Assembly: GCA_007751475.1 (NCBI GenBank)
Contig: CP036434.1
Location: 6,081,524 to 6,145,523 of the forward strand
Reading direction: 5' to 3'
Length of the DNA: 64,000 nucleotides
DNA from: Saltatorellus ferox
Lineage (GTDB): Bacteria; Planctomycetota; UBA1135; GCA-002686595
The notes below the pieces were generated by a model. The model saw nothing but the letters and a program-made list of their open reading frames with translations, was not told the origin of the DNA and did not search any database. Below, one piece after another: positions 1-9,858 of the stretch (positions are counted from its first letter, which is position 1; the number at the start of each line of letters is the position of its first letter). The translations under genes and the position numbers were made by a program.

Positions 1-228
1 CTCGAGGTAGATTCCCGTCGCCACCAGCAAGGAGTCTCCGGAAACGGTGCTCGCTGCGCCCACGGCGACCTGAAGGCTGGAGTACGGATCGCTTTGACTA
101 CCCGTTCCTGGCCCTGCGGCCGCGGCATCCACGTACCACGTGGTCTGGGAGAAGACCGGCGTGCCAAGAAGCAGGGCAGCCGCGAGAACCAGCGCGCCTG
201 AAGCGGCCTGGGTGGATCTTTGACTCAT
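1..228 (-). CDS. Secreted beta-helix-type surface protein, N-terminal fragment
   Basis: The reading frame is open from the ATG at 226-228 to the left edge, so only the first 76 codons are present. The product opens with a Sec signal peptide: a short polar N-terminus, then a Leu/Ala-rich core ending near VFSQ. Next comes a motif beginning TWYVDAAA and containing the spacing typical of DUF1565 or right-handed beta-helix proteins (Tyr-Val-Asp, then Gly-Ser-Gln-Ser-Asp-Pro-Tyr, then Gly-Asp-Ser-Leu-Leu-Val). That N-terminal pattern marks repeat-rich secreted proteins of planctomycetes, and two related proteins lie at 53.5-56.4 kb. Substrate and function cannot be judged from the fragment. It is read in the same direction as the sulfatase at 265-1626 and begins 36 bp beyond the end of that gene. 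Confidence 0.75.
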   Translation of the reverse strand, partial: MSQRSTQAASGALVLAAALLLGTPVFSQTTWYVDAAAAGPGTGSQSDPYSSLQVAVGAASTVSGDSLLVATGIYLE

Positions 229-264
229 GGCGATGCGATTCAAAAGAGTGAAGCGGGGAGACCA

Positions 265-1626
265 TCAACGGCCCCGAAGGATATCACAGCGCTCTCTCAG
301 GCTCGCGAGCGTGCCGTGGAACGCAGGATCGCGGGCGCGATCCACCAGCTGGTTCGGGTCTTTCTCGAGGTCGAAGAGCTGCTCGAAGACGGGCTTCTGT
401 TCGTCGTACAACGCGTAGACCCAGCGCTGACCACGGACTCCGTAGCTCTTCGGGATCTCCGCATGATCGAAGCGATGCTCGACGAGAAAGTCCTCGCGCC
501 ATGCCGGCACTTCGCCGCGGAGCCAGGGTGCAAGGCTCGCTCCATCGTAGCCACTCGGTGCGACCAAACCGGCGAGATCGAGGAGCGTGGGAGCGATGTC
601 GACATTGAGGGCCATCGCGGCCGAAGTGACGCCGCGACGAGCGGAGTCGGCTCTTGGATCGACGATGATGAGCGGCACGCGGATCGACTCCTCGTAGATG
701 AGCCACTTGCCCGCGAGACCGCGTTCGCCGAGGAAGTAGCCGTTGTCGCTGGTGAAGACGACGATCGTGCGCTCGGAGTGACCGAGCTCCTCGAGCTCGT
801 CGAGGATGCCCCCGAGCGCTCGATCGACGCCGGAGATGAGCCGCCAGTAGTCCCGGGTCCTCTTGATCTGCTTCTCTCGATCGTCGAAGCGCCACGTCCA
901 TCGCCTGCGACCGAGGGAGCGCTGAAGAAACTCCGGGAGCACGTCGAATCCCTCGGTCGCCAGCGGTGGCACGGGGACCACGGCGTCGGCATAGAGCTCC
1001 GTGAGGTTTTCGGCGGGAAGGTACTGATCCTCGTGTCCGTCTTCGGCGTGGGGCGCCCAGAAGGAAACGGTGAGGCAAAACGGTTTCTCCGAATCGACCT
1101 CGCGAAGAAAGCCGCGGGCGCGGTCCGCAATCCGATCGGTCAGGTGCGCCTTCCCCTCTTTGCGATACGGAAGCGACATGGGCTCGCACCAGTCGAACAT
1201 GTCCGCCCGGAGCCCATCGTCGAAGCGAACGCCCCATTTCCCGACGAAGCCCGTCCTGTACCCGGCCGCACGCAGCCGAGCCGAGTAGCTCTCGTCGGCC
1301 AGCACCTTCCCCATCGGCTGCTTCCCGAACGTGTATCCGTGCCGCCCCTCCCGGCGCCCGGTCATGAGGCTGGCCCGACTCGCCGCACAGATCGGAGTGG
1401 TCACGAACGACTCGGTGAACCGAACCCCGCGCGCCGCCAGCCCATCCATCGTCGGAGTCTTCAGAACGGAATGCCCCGCCACCCCCATCTGGTCGAACCG
1501 CTGATCGTCCGTCACGACGACCAGGAAACTGGGCGGCCCCTCCCCCCCCTGACCCGAGCCGGACGAGCCCAGCGCCGAGAGGCAAAGCAAGAGAACGAGC
1601 AAGAGGGTCCAAGAGGTTCGATGCAT
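265..1626 (-). CDS. Secreted sulfatase (formylglycine type)
   Basis: A 453-aa sulfatase of the alkaline-phosphatase superfamily, expected to hydrolyse sulfate esters outside the cytoplasm. The formylglycine motif is CAASR at residue 80-84, followed by the conserved SLMTGRR stretch. Metal-binding Asp residues lie in VVVTDDQR near residue 40, and a second metal/active-site segment is FTSDNGYFLGERG followed by KW. A Leu-rich signal peptide occupies about residues 5-20. The frame stays open further upstream, but that part lies in the palindrome at 1652-1818, so the ATG at 1624-1626 is chosen. It has a TAGCAT box 7 nt upstream, and the signal peptide starts there. The FGly-generating enzyme would have to be encoded elsewhere. 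The specific sulfated substrate cannot be told from sequence. Confidence 0.92.
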   Translation of the reverse strand: MHRTSWTLLLVLLLCLSALGSSGSGQGGEGPPSFLVVVTDDQRFDQMGVAGHSVLKTPTMDGLAARGVRFTESFVTTPICAASRASLMTGRREGRHGYTFGKQPMGKVLADESYSARLRAAGYRTGFVGKWGVRFDDGLRADMFDWCEPMSLPYRKEGKAHLTDRIADRARGFLREVDSEKPFCLTVSFWAPHAEDGHEDQYLPAENLTELYADAVVPVPPLATEGFDVLPEFLQRSLGRRRWTWRFDDREKQIKRTRDYWRLISGVDRALGGILDELEELGHSERTIVVFTSDNGYFLGERGLAGKWLIYEESIRVPLIIVDPRADSARRGVTSAAMALNVDIAPTLLDLAGLVAPSGYDGASLAPWLRGEVPAWREDFLVEHRFDHAEIPKSYGVRGQRWVYALYDEQKPVFEQLFDLEKDPNQLVDRARDPAFHGTLASLRERCDILRGR

Positions 1627-1633
1627 CCTCAAA

Positions 1634-1639
1634 ATGCTA
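1634..1639 (-). promoter_or_regulatory. -10-like TAGCAT box of the sulfatase gene
   Basis: On the minus strand TAGCAT ends 7 nt before the sulfatase ATG (1626). The spacing fits a leaderless or nearly leaderless transcript, and the same arrangement occurs at seven other genes in the window. A GAGG stretch directly before the ATG could still act as a weak ribosome binding site. Confidence 0.4.
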
Positions 1640-1651
1640 TCGCACCACGCG

Positions 1652-1818
1652 GGCTCAAAACCAACTTCCTGCGTGAAGGCAAACGTGAGCCGACACAAAC
1701 GGACCAGGTCCGTCCATTCCGACACAAACGGACCTGGTCCGTTTGTGTCGGAATGGACGGACCTGGTCCGTTTGTGTCGGCTCACGTTTGCCTTCACGCA
1801 GGAAGTCGGTTTTGAGCC
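1652..1818. repeat. Near-perfect 83-bp-arm palindrome with no loop
   Basis: The two arms mirror each other around the single base T at 1735. I find one mismatch in 83 pairs (A at 1663 against C at 1807). Inside the arms the smaller palindrome GGACC-(A/T)-GGTCC recurs three times, each flanked by ACAAACGGACC or its complement (CCGACACAAACGG). It lies between the end of the S9 peptidase gene (1829) and the start of the sulfatase gene (1626), both on the minus strand. It could terminate or stabilise the upstream mRNA, or be a REP/MITE-type mobile palindrome. No transposase lies nearby. Spurious long open frames cross it on both strands because it is palindromic. Confidence 0.9.
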
Positions 1819-1828
1819 AGCGTGGGCG

Positions 1829-4189
1829 CTATCGGGGGGCGTTCGTTTGGGGGAGGGGGTGGGAGGCTGGTGGGGACTCGAGGCGGGGCTCGTGGCCGTA
1901 GAGGTTTCGGATGAAGAAGTCGTCTCGGCGGCGGCGGCCGTACTTGGATGAGCCCGCGCCGTGGCCCCCGGAGGGGAAGACGATGAGGTCGAAGTCCTTG
2001 TCGGCTTCGATCAGGGCTTGCACCACTTGCATCGTCGAGGACGGGTCCACGTTTCTGTCCATGGCTCCAACCGTCAGGAGGAGGGCTCCGGCGAGGCGCG
2101 ACGCGTGCTCCAGGTTGCTGCTCGCGAGATAAGAATCGTCGACGGGCCAGCCCATCCAGAGCTCGTTCCACCACACCTTGTCCATCCGGTTGTCGTGGCA
2201 GCCGCAGTCGGCGGCGGCGGCTCGGTAGAACGTCGCGTGGTCCAGGACGGCCCGCATCGCGTTCTGGCCGCCCGCGGAGCCGCCGTAGATTCCGACGCGA
2301 GTGAGGTCCATCTCCGGGTACTGCTGCGCGGCCGCTTTCATCCACGCGATTCGATCCGGAAAGCCCGCGTCCGCCAGGTTCTTCCACGCCACGTCGTGGA
2401 ACGCCTTGGACCGCCAGTTCGTCCCCATCCCGTCGATCTGCACCACGATGAAACCGAGTTCCGCGAGGCGCTGGGGCTCGCGATTCAGACGGAAGGTCTT
2501 CGGAACATGGGCATCGTGGGGGCCCGCGTAAATCTCCTCGATCACGGGGTAGCGCCGCGAGGGATCGAAGTCGCTCGGCCAGTGGAGAATGCCGTGGATC
2601 GGGGTCTTGCCGTCACGGCCAGGCGCGACAAAGCGCGCGGGCAGGCGCGCCAGCACGTTCGACGCAGCCGAAGCGTCGGCGCGCGAAAGCTCCGCGATCA
2701 GGCCCCCGTCCGAACTCCGCCGCAGCTCGCGCACCGGCGCATGGTCCACCCGCTGCCACGTCGCGACGTAGGCGGCGCCGTCCGGCGAGAACTCCAGGCT
2801 GTGCGTCCCGTCGGCGAACGTCAGCGGAGTCGCGGCGCCCGTATCGATGTCGATCCGAGCGAAGTGATCGTGGTACGGATCCTGATCCGGGTAGAGGCCC
2901 CGCAGCCGAAGGCGCACCGTGCGGGCTTCCTCATCCACCGATTCGACCGCGCGCACCACCGTCTCCTCTCCGAGACCTGTCGTCAGTGACGCGACCTCTC
3001 CCGTCGAACGATTCACCCGATAGAGATGATTCCAGCCGCTGCGCTCACTCATCCAGAGAACCTCGTCGGTGGCCTCCAGATGACGGACGTACAGCTTGTT
3101 CGCGTAGTCGAAGAACGTCTCCGGGCGCTCGTCGATCACCGCGCGCGTCACACCGCTCCGGACGTCCAGCTCGATCAGCTTCACCACCCGATGACCGCGC
3201 TGGACGTGAACGAAGTAGAGCCGCGTTCCGTCCTCCGACCAGTGCAGATCACGGATCGACCAGGGGTCGGGGAACTGGCCGCGGTCGAGCTCGACCTCCT
3301 CGCCACTCTCCACGCTGAACGCCCGCGGCATCCGCACGTCGAGCGCGTCCCCCGGCTTGTCGTAGCGGAAAGTCTGCGCCCGCGGCTGCAGCTGATCGGA
3401 GGGCGCCGCTTCCACGAGCGTCACCTCACGATGCTCCCCCGCCGTCTCGAAGAGGTAGGCCACGTGCTTTCCATCCGGCGCCATCGACGGACGGCCCACG
3501 CGGCGCTCCCCCTCGGGCACCTGGATGTCGAGTTCCTCGGCGTCCGGCCCCGACTCCCCACGGCGCGGCCGCCGACGCTCCTCGCCCCGCCCCGCCGGCC
3601 CGTCCACGAAGACCGCTCCCCCGCCCGCTGGCGCCTCGATCATCCCCAGGGCCTCGCTCTCCCCTCCTTCCGTGCTGACTCGCCATAGATGCCCCGCCAC
3701 GGTGTCCTGCACGCGCGACTCCCCCGCCGCGACCGTTCCGTAGCTCTTCGCGCTCCCCGAACCATCCAGCCATTCCAGCTCCAGCGCCCCCTCGGTCCGG
3801 TTCACGAAGCGCAGCTGCACCCGCGCTCCGTTGCGACGCGTCCGAGCCCAAGCCCGCGTCGGCTCCAGCCGCAGCGCCCACGGGCTGTCGGCCTCGATCT
3901 CGTCCAGCGAAGTCGATGCCACCCTCTCGCCCGTCTTCACCACGATCTCGAAGGCCGCTGGCTTTCCGTCCTCGCCCGGCCGCTCGAACCAGAGCCGCGA
4001 ACCATCTTCGCTCCATCGATAGCCCAGGTCGGCCCCGCGGACCGCGCCGCGAAGTCGCTCCCCCAGGGAAGCCGCCCGCTGATACTGAGCCTCCGACCCC
4101 TGCGCCGCGAGGCAAGCGGACCCGAAGTGCATCAAGCCGAAGAAGACGGCTCCGACCGAGCCAAGAAGGGAACAGAAAGATCTCGTCAT
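1829..4189 (-). CDS. Secreted S9 family prolyl oligopeptidase (DPP-IV-like)
   Basis: A 786-aa serine peptidase with the DPP-IV layout: signal peptide (about residues 1-28), a long beta-propeller region with repeated WSEDGTRLYF-type WD-like strands, and a C-terminal alpha/beta-hydrolase domain. The nucleophile elbow is GIYGGSAGGQ with Ser near residue 638. The catalytic Asp is probably in TVGAMDRNVDP (near 711) and the His in FPSGGHG (near 743). Members of this family cut dipeptides or short peptides after proline in the periplasm or outside. The open frame extends further upstream into the divergent ABC gene; the ATG at 4187-4189 is chosen because the signal peptide begins there. The gene diverges from the ABC operon, whose start is 58 bp away. 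Confidence 0.9.
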   Translation of the reverse strand: MTRSFCSLLGSVGAVFFGLMHFGSACLAAQGSEAQYQRAASLGERLRGAVRGADLGYRWSEDGSRLWFERPGEDGKPAAFEIVVKTGERVASTSLDEIEADSPWALRLEPTRAWARTRRNGARVQLRFVNRTEGALELEWLDGSGSAKSYGTVAAGESRVQDTVAGHLWRVSTEGGESEALGMIEAPAGGGAVFVDGPAGRGEERRRPRRGESGPDAEELDIQVPEGERRVGRPSMAPDGKHVAYLFETAGEHREVTLVEAAPSDQLQPRAQTFRYDKPGDALDVRMPRAFSVESGEEVELDRGQFPDPWSIRDLHWSEDGTRLYFVHVQRGHRVVKLIELDVRSGVTRAVIDERPETFFDYANKLYVRHLEATDEVLWMSERSGWNHLYRVNRSTGEVASLTTGLGEETVVRAVESVDEEARTVRLRLRGLYPDQDPYHDHFARIDIDTGAATPLTFADGTHSLEFSPDGAAYVATWQRVDHAPVRELRRSSDGGLIAELSRADASAASNVLARLPARFVAPGRDGKTPIHGILHWPSDFDPSRRYPVIEEIYAGPHDAHVPKTFRLNREPQRLAELGFIVVQIDGMGTNWRSKAFHDVAWKNLADAGFPDRIAWMKAAAQQYPEMDLTRVGIYGGSAGGQNAMRAVLDHATFYRAAAADCGCHDNRMDKVWWNELWMGWPVDDSYLASSNLEHASRLAGALLLTVGAMDRNVDPSSTMQVVQALIEADKDFDLIVFPSGGHGAGSSKYGRRRRDDFFIRNLYGHEPRLESPPASHPLPQTNAPR

Positions 4190-4234
4190 GCCGGCGATGC
4201 TGAGTGATCGGCGCACAAGTCGCAAGCGCGCCGC

Positions 4235-4240
4235 TATGCT
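4235..4240 (+). promoter_or_regulatory. -10-like TATGCT box of the ABC operon
   Basis: TATGCT lies 6 nt before the ATG of the ABC ATPase gene (4247), with no Shine-Dalgarno sequence between. The likely reading is a leaderless transcript starting at or next to the ATG. I see no clear -35 element at the usual distance. Confidence 0.45.
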
Positions 4241-4246
4241 GCGCCC

Positions 4247-5119
4247 ATGGAGTCCCTCGCAGTCCAGGCATCCCGCGTCGGACGATCGTTCCGCACCGGC
4301 TTCTGGATGGCCAAGAAGACCGTCGCCCTCGACGATGTGACCTTCGACCTCGCCCCCGGTCGCACCCTCGGACTCGTCGGCCCGAACGGCTCCGGGAAGT
4401 CGACGCTGCTCCGACTGCTCGCAGGCGTCGACCGCCCGTCCACCGGCTCGATCCATCTCTTCGGGTCATCGACCCCGGAAGAGACGTCGATCAAGCGGCG
4501 CCTCGCCTTCCTCCCCGACGGCCAACCGTTTCCCGCCGAGCTGCGTGCCATCGACGCGCTCCACCTCATCGCCTCACTCAAGGGCATGCCGCGCAGCGAG
4601 CGCCGCACTCGGGTTCCCGCGATGCTGGAGCGCGTGGGTCTCGGCGACCGCGCACGAACCCGGCTCGGCGCCTTCTCGCGCGGGATGCACCGACGATTCG
4701 GCCTCGGCCAGGCCTTCCTCACCGAGCCGGATCTCATCCTCCTCGACGAGCCGACCGCCGGCCTCGATGCGCCCGGCTTCGACGTGCTGAACGGCGTCCT
4801 CCAGGAAGCGCGCGGGCGCGGCGCCACCGTCATCCTCGCCTCCCACGTGGCGTCGGATCTCGTGGAGCACTGCTCCCAGCTGATGCTGCTCGCAGGCGGC
4901 CGCGTGCTCCGAAGGGGCTCTCCGGACGAACTCCTCGGCGATGGCCAGACCCTGGAGCTTCGCGTACGCGGCAGCTCGCCGGAGGCGTTCGCGTCCCTCG
5001 AAGAGTCCCTGACCCGGGCCGCGACCTCCGCGGGCGCCAGCGTCGTGACGGCACGCATGGCGCGCCGCTCCCTCCTGGACCTCTACGCCGAGACGGCGAA
5101 GGACGAGGCCCACCGTTGA
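4247..5119 (+). CDS. ABC transporter ATP-binding protein
   Basis: A 290-aa single-domain ATPase. Walker A is GPNGSGKST (about residues 45-53) and Walker B with the D-loop is LILLDEPTAGLD (about 162-173). The switch His lies in ILASHVASD, and the signature loop is degenerate (AFSRGMHRR rather than LSGGQ), as in many drug or antibiotic exporters of the CcmA/YhaQ type. The ATPase should sit in the cytoplasm and drive the membrane protein encoded directly downstream. Its stop codon overlaps the TTG start of that gene (TTGA at 5116-5119), which implies translational coupling and a fixed stoichiometry. The substrate is unknown. No periplasmic binding protein is nearby, so export is more likely than import. 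Confidence 0.9.
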   Translation: MESLAVQASRVGRSFRTGFWMAKKTVALDDVTFDLAPGRTLGLVGPNGSGKSTLLRLLAGVDRPSTGSIHLFGSSTPEETSIKRRLAFLPDGQPFPAELRAIDALHLIASLKGMPRSERRTRVPAMLERVGLGDRARTRLGAFSRGMHRRFGLGQAFLTEPDLILLDEPTAGLDAPGFDVLNGVLQEARGRGATVILASHVASDLVEHCSQLMLLAGGRVLRRGSPDELLGDGQTLELRVRGSSPEAFASLEESLTRAATSAGASVVTARMARRSLLDLYAETAKDEAHR

Positions 5120-6147
5120 CGTCGACGCTGTCCTTTGTCGCGCTCCTCGTCCGAAGACTCGCGACGCCCGGCGCGCTCTTCCTCGTGATCTGCGTGGCCG
5201 CGACGAGTTCCGATGCGCGCGCGGCCTGGACGTTCTCCGTGGCGGCCATCGCGCTGATCGCCACGGTTCGCGCGGCGGCGTGGCCGGACGCCTGGCTCAC
5301 CGGCGAAGGCGACTGGCTCGGAACGGCCCCCGTTCCCCGCACCTGGCTCATGGCGTCCGCCTGGATCGGAGCCGCGCTGGGGACGCTCGTTCTGACGGCG
5401 GCTGCCAGCGCGACGATCGCAGCGCGCTCCGCCTGGGATGGCGAGGTCGGGCACACGCTCCTCGAAGCAGAACGGATCGCGGGCCCGGCGCGCTCCATCG
5501 TTCTCATGCCAGGGGAGTCCTTCGAGCAGCCGATCGGCGAGCCCGCCGCGCCGGCATCCCCTGGCCGCAAACGCGAGGTGCGCGTTCGCTCCACCGTCAC
5601 GCTCGGGGGAGAAACGCCGACGACGATCGCCCTCATCGAGGCCGGGGGCGCCAGCCAGAGGATTTTCGTCGCCCGACGCACCTGGCTCGCCGTCGACCTG
5701 CCTGGCGCCGCGACTTCGGTTCGGGTCACGAACGTCGGCGAGGGCGCCCTCGCGATCCTCGGACCGGATCCGGTCGAGGTCTGGTCGTCGTCGAACGCCT
5801 GGCTGGGCGGGGTCGTTCGAATGTGGGGTCATGCGAGCGCGTGGCTCGTCACGCTGGTCTCCCTCGCCTTGCTACTCGGCGTGGTCATGGGCCCGGGGGT
5901 CGCGGCGGTCCTGGCCGCCTGCGTGTGGCTGGGCGCCTGGATGATCTGGAGTCGCGCGGCCGGTGCCCCGCCGGACTGGCTACCTGGAGGGCCCGCGTTC
6001 CAGCGTGCGCTGGAGGCGACCCACGAGCAGCGCAGCCCCCTGGCGCCGCCCACGGTCGCCATCGCCGCCGCGGCGGCGACCGTGATGGGCGGCGCGGCCG
6101 TCGGAGCCGTGCTGCTTCGCCACTGGCGGGACGAGGTGCGCGGGTGA
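5116..6147 (+). CDS. Probable ABC transporter membrane subunit
   Basis: A 343-aa protein read from the TTG at 5116, which overlaps the ATPase stop codon as TTGA. Hydrophobic segments lie near residues 10-30, 35-55, 75-100 (LGTLVLTAAASATIAA), 235-275 (two helices, LVTLVSLALLLGVVMG and AVLAACVWLGAWMI) and 310-330. Between them is an extracytoplasmic loop of about 120 residues (roughly 105-230). I recognise no family motif; the link to transport comes from its position after the ATPase. The frame is open far upstream, but that part shadows the ATPase gene. The next gene starts within its stop codon (GTGA at 6144-6147). It might be an ABC-2-like permease with a diverged sequence. Confidence 0.7.
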   Translation: MTSTLSFVALLVRRLATPGALFLVICVAATSSDARAAWTFSVAAIALIATVRAAAWPDAWLTGEGDWLGTAPVPRTWLMASAWIGAALGTLVLTAAASATIAARSAWDGEVGHTLLEAERIAGPARSIVLMPGESFEQPIGEPAAPASPGRKREVRVRSTVTLGGETPTTIALIEAGGASQRIFVARRTWLAVDLPGAATSVRVTNVGEGALAILGPDPVEVWSSSNAWLGGVVRMWGHASAWLVTLVSLALLLGVVMGPGVAAVLAACVWLGAWMIWSRAAGAPPDWLPGGPAFQRALEATHEQRSPLAPPTVAIAAAAATVMGGAAVGAVLLRHWRDEVRG

Positions 6148-6767
6148 GGCGGCCGCTGCATGCCCTGCACCAGCGCTGGCCCCTCGCCCTGGGCGCCTGC
6201 GTGCTCGCCGCTCCCTTCGTGCTCGCGCACCTCCCTGGCTCGGCGGCCTGGCTAGGTCCGAGGGACGCCGAGGCCCGCGCCGCGATGGGTCCGGTCCAGC
6301 GCGCCCTCGGCCCCCTCGCCTCCGTCGCCGCCAGCGTGGAATGGGTCCGATTCCGCGTGGCCCTCCGCTCGGGCGATACGGCCCGCGCCTACGCCATCGC
6401 GGATTCGGCGCTCGAACTCGATCCCCTGGGGACGAGCGGCTGGCTCGACTACGCCCAGCACCTCATCTTCGAGCGAGGCTCCTTCCTGGAGAACGAATCC
6501 CCGGAGGCCAGGCGCCGCTGGATCCAGAGCGGGCTCGATCTCCTGGCCCGGGGTGAGACCGTCTGCCGGGTGCCCGGCGAACTCGCCTTCCAGGCAGGCC
6601 TGATCCGGAGCGGTTACCTCGCCGCGATTCCGGACGAAGACCTGCGCTGGCCAGGCGGCCCGGAGGCGCTGTTCGACCAGGGAAGGCGGGACCTCCTGCG
6701 TGCCGTGGCCGCTGGTCGCAAGGGCGCCCGCGAAGTGCTCGAATCCCTCGACGAAGCGGATAGGTAG
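6144..6767 (+). CDS. Membrane-anchored protein of the ABC operon, unknown function
   Basis: A 207-aa protein beginning with the GTG at 6144, which overlaps the preceding stop codon as GTGA. Residues 10-35 form one membrane segment or uncleaved signal anchor (LALGACVLAAPFVLAH). The rest is a soluble, helical, Ala/Leu/Arg-rich region that resembles TPR-like repeats (for example ARAYAIADSALELDPLGTSGW), so it may be a small periplasmic scaffold. No catalytic motif is visible. The two start-stop overlaps show that the three genes at 4247-6767 form one operon and probably one complex. Confidence 0.65.
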   Translation: MRRPLHALHQRWPLALGACVLAAPFVLAHLPGSAAWLGPRDAEARAAMGPVQRALGPLASVAASVEWVRFRVALRSGDTARAYAIADSALELDPLGTSGWLDYAQHLIFERGSFLENESPEARRRWIQSGLDLLARGETVCRVPGELAFQAGLIRSGYLAAIPDEDLRWPGGPEALFDQGRRDLLRAVAAGRKGAREVLESLDEADR

Positions 6768-6801
6768 GGAATCGGATTCCGACACGCTCCTGGCGAGCTG
6801 A

Positions 6802-6807
6802 TACCCT
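6802..6807 (+). promoter_or_regulatory. -10-like TACCCT box of the DedA gene
   Basis: TACCCT ends 6 nt before the GTG at 6814, the same spacing as at the other leaderless candidates here. It supports the GTG as the start rather than the in-frame ATG at 6826. A short palindrome, GGAATCGGATTCC, lies just upstream at about 6769-6781. Confidence 0.4.
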
Positions 6808-6813
6808 GCGCGT

Positions 6814-7593
6814 GTGACGGTACTCATGTTCTTGACGGAGGCCCAAAGCACTCTTTCGGGCTTCTTCTCGGAGTTCGGGTATCTGGCGCCCTTCACGATC
6901 CTTCTTCTGTGCGGCTTCGGCCTGCCGATCCCGGAAGAAGTGACGATGCTCGGGTCGGGCTTTCTGCTCTACCAGGAGCGCGTCGAGGCCGTCCCGATCA
7001 TCGCGGTCTGCTTCGTCGCGACCCTGATGGGCGACTCGATCCCGTACTTCCTCGGCCGCAAGTTCGGCCGGAAGGCACTGCGGGTCCGGAGCGTGCGGCG
7101 CGCGCTCAATCCAGCGCGCATCCGCGCCATGGAAAGGCGATTCAAGAAGGGTGGACTCAAGACCGTCTTCGCCTGCCGCTTCATTCCGGGCCTCAGGCTC
7201 CCAGCGTGGTTCACGGCGGGGACGCTCGGGATGCCCTACGGCCGGTTCCTCGCGATGGACGGGCTCGGCGCGCTGATCATGACGCCGTTCTTCGTCCTCC
7301 TGGGCCGCGCGTCCGGGGAGAAGATCGCCGAGCTGGAGGCCTCGGTCGAGAACCTCACGCAGATCCTCGGCTTCCTGGTGGTCTCGATAGCAGCGGTCGT
7401 GGCGATCCACTTCCTGGTGACCCGTTGGGTCCCCGGTTCCTCGCGGTCGAGTCAGGGGGGGCCGGCCGCCGCCTGTGAGAATCCCCCTGGCGCCCCCCCC
7501 ACGGCCCCCGGGGGCCCCACCGAGCCAAGGCCGAAGGGACCACCCCAGTCTGACCCCCCGGACAGCGAATTCGACGACGGTGACCGGCCCTGA
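6814..7593 (+). CDS. DedA/VTT-domain inner membrane protein
   Basis: A 259-aa member of the DedA (SNARE-associated, VTT) family, integral membrane proteins thought to move lipids such as undecaprenyl phosphate or phospholipids between leaflets. The family signature is clear: a re-entrant segment with GFGLPIPEEV (about residues 32-41), and the second half-motif RFIPGLRLPAWFTAG (about 119-133). Several hydrophobic helices surround these. The last 60 residues form a Pro/Gly-rich, probably disordered tail that is not part of the family and ends in an acidic stretch. GTG at 6814 is chosen because a TACCCT box stands 6 nt before it. The gene follows the ABC operon by 46 bp but has its own promoter candidate. 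Confidence 0.9.
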   Translation: MTVLMFLTEAQSTLSGFFSEFGYLAPFTILLLCGFGLPIPEEVTMLGSGFLLYQERVEAVPIIAVCFVATLMGDSIPYFLGRKFGRKALRVRSVRRALNPARIRAMERRFKKGGLKTVFACRFIPGLRLPAWFTAGTLGMPYGRFLAMDGLGALIMTPFFVLLGRASGEKIAELEASVENLTQILGFLVVSIAAVVAIHFLVTRWVPGSSRSSQGGPAAACENPPGAPPTAPGGPTEPRPKGPPQSDPPDSEFDDGDRP

Positions 7594-7635
7594 GGCACGT
7601 AGGACGGCCCTCCCTCCAGGGATCGGCTCCTCAAG

Positions 7636-7663
7636 TTGACCTCTGGGCGCACCCCACTATCGT
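7636..7663 (+). promoter_or_regulatory. Candidate sigma-70-type promoter for the pyrophosphatase gene
   Basis: TTGACC at 7636-7641 and TATCGT at 7658-7663 are separated by 16 bp, about 100 bp before the ATG of the pyrophosphatase gene. The region 7594-7765 otherwise contains no gene that I can support. Confidence 0.4.
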
Positions 7664-7765
7664 ATTAGGCCAGTTTCCCCGCCGAGCTGGTCCGACCGAA
7701 GGGCCCCGGCAAGCACCTCTCCCCCCGCCCGCGCGCTACCTTCGTTCGTAGCGCCCCAGAGCACC

Positions 7766-9832
<2,067 letters not shown>

Positions 9833-9844
9833 TCCCTGTTTCCC

Positions 9845-9850
9845 AAGGAG
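9845..9850 (+). promoter_or_regulatory. Shine-Dalgarno sequence that decides the rsfS start
   Basis: AAGGAG lies 8 nt before ATC at 9859. It is among the best Shine-Dalgarno matches next to any gene here and points to the non-canonical ATC as the start codon. Confidence 0.65.
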
Positions 9851-9858
9851 TTCCTGTC

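Noticed and set aside
220..1815. Long plus-strand frame of 531 codons over the sulfatase gene
   Set aside because: It is a shadow of the minus-strand sulfatase gene and runs into the palindrome; the product is Arg/Pro-rich without a domain.
1634..1951. Frame with RHKRTRSVHSDTNGP repeated in both strands
   Set aside because: It arises from the palindrome at 1652-1818; the same peptide appears on the opposite strand.
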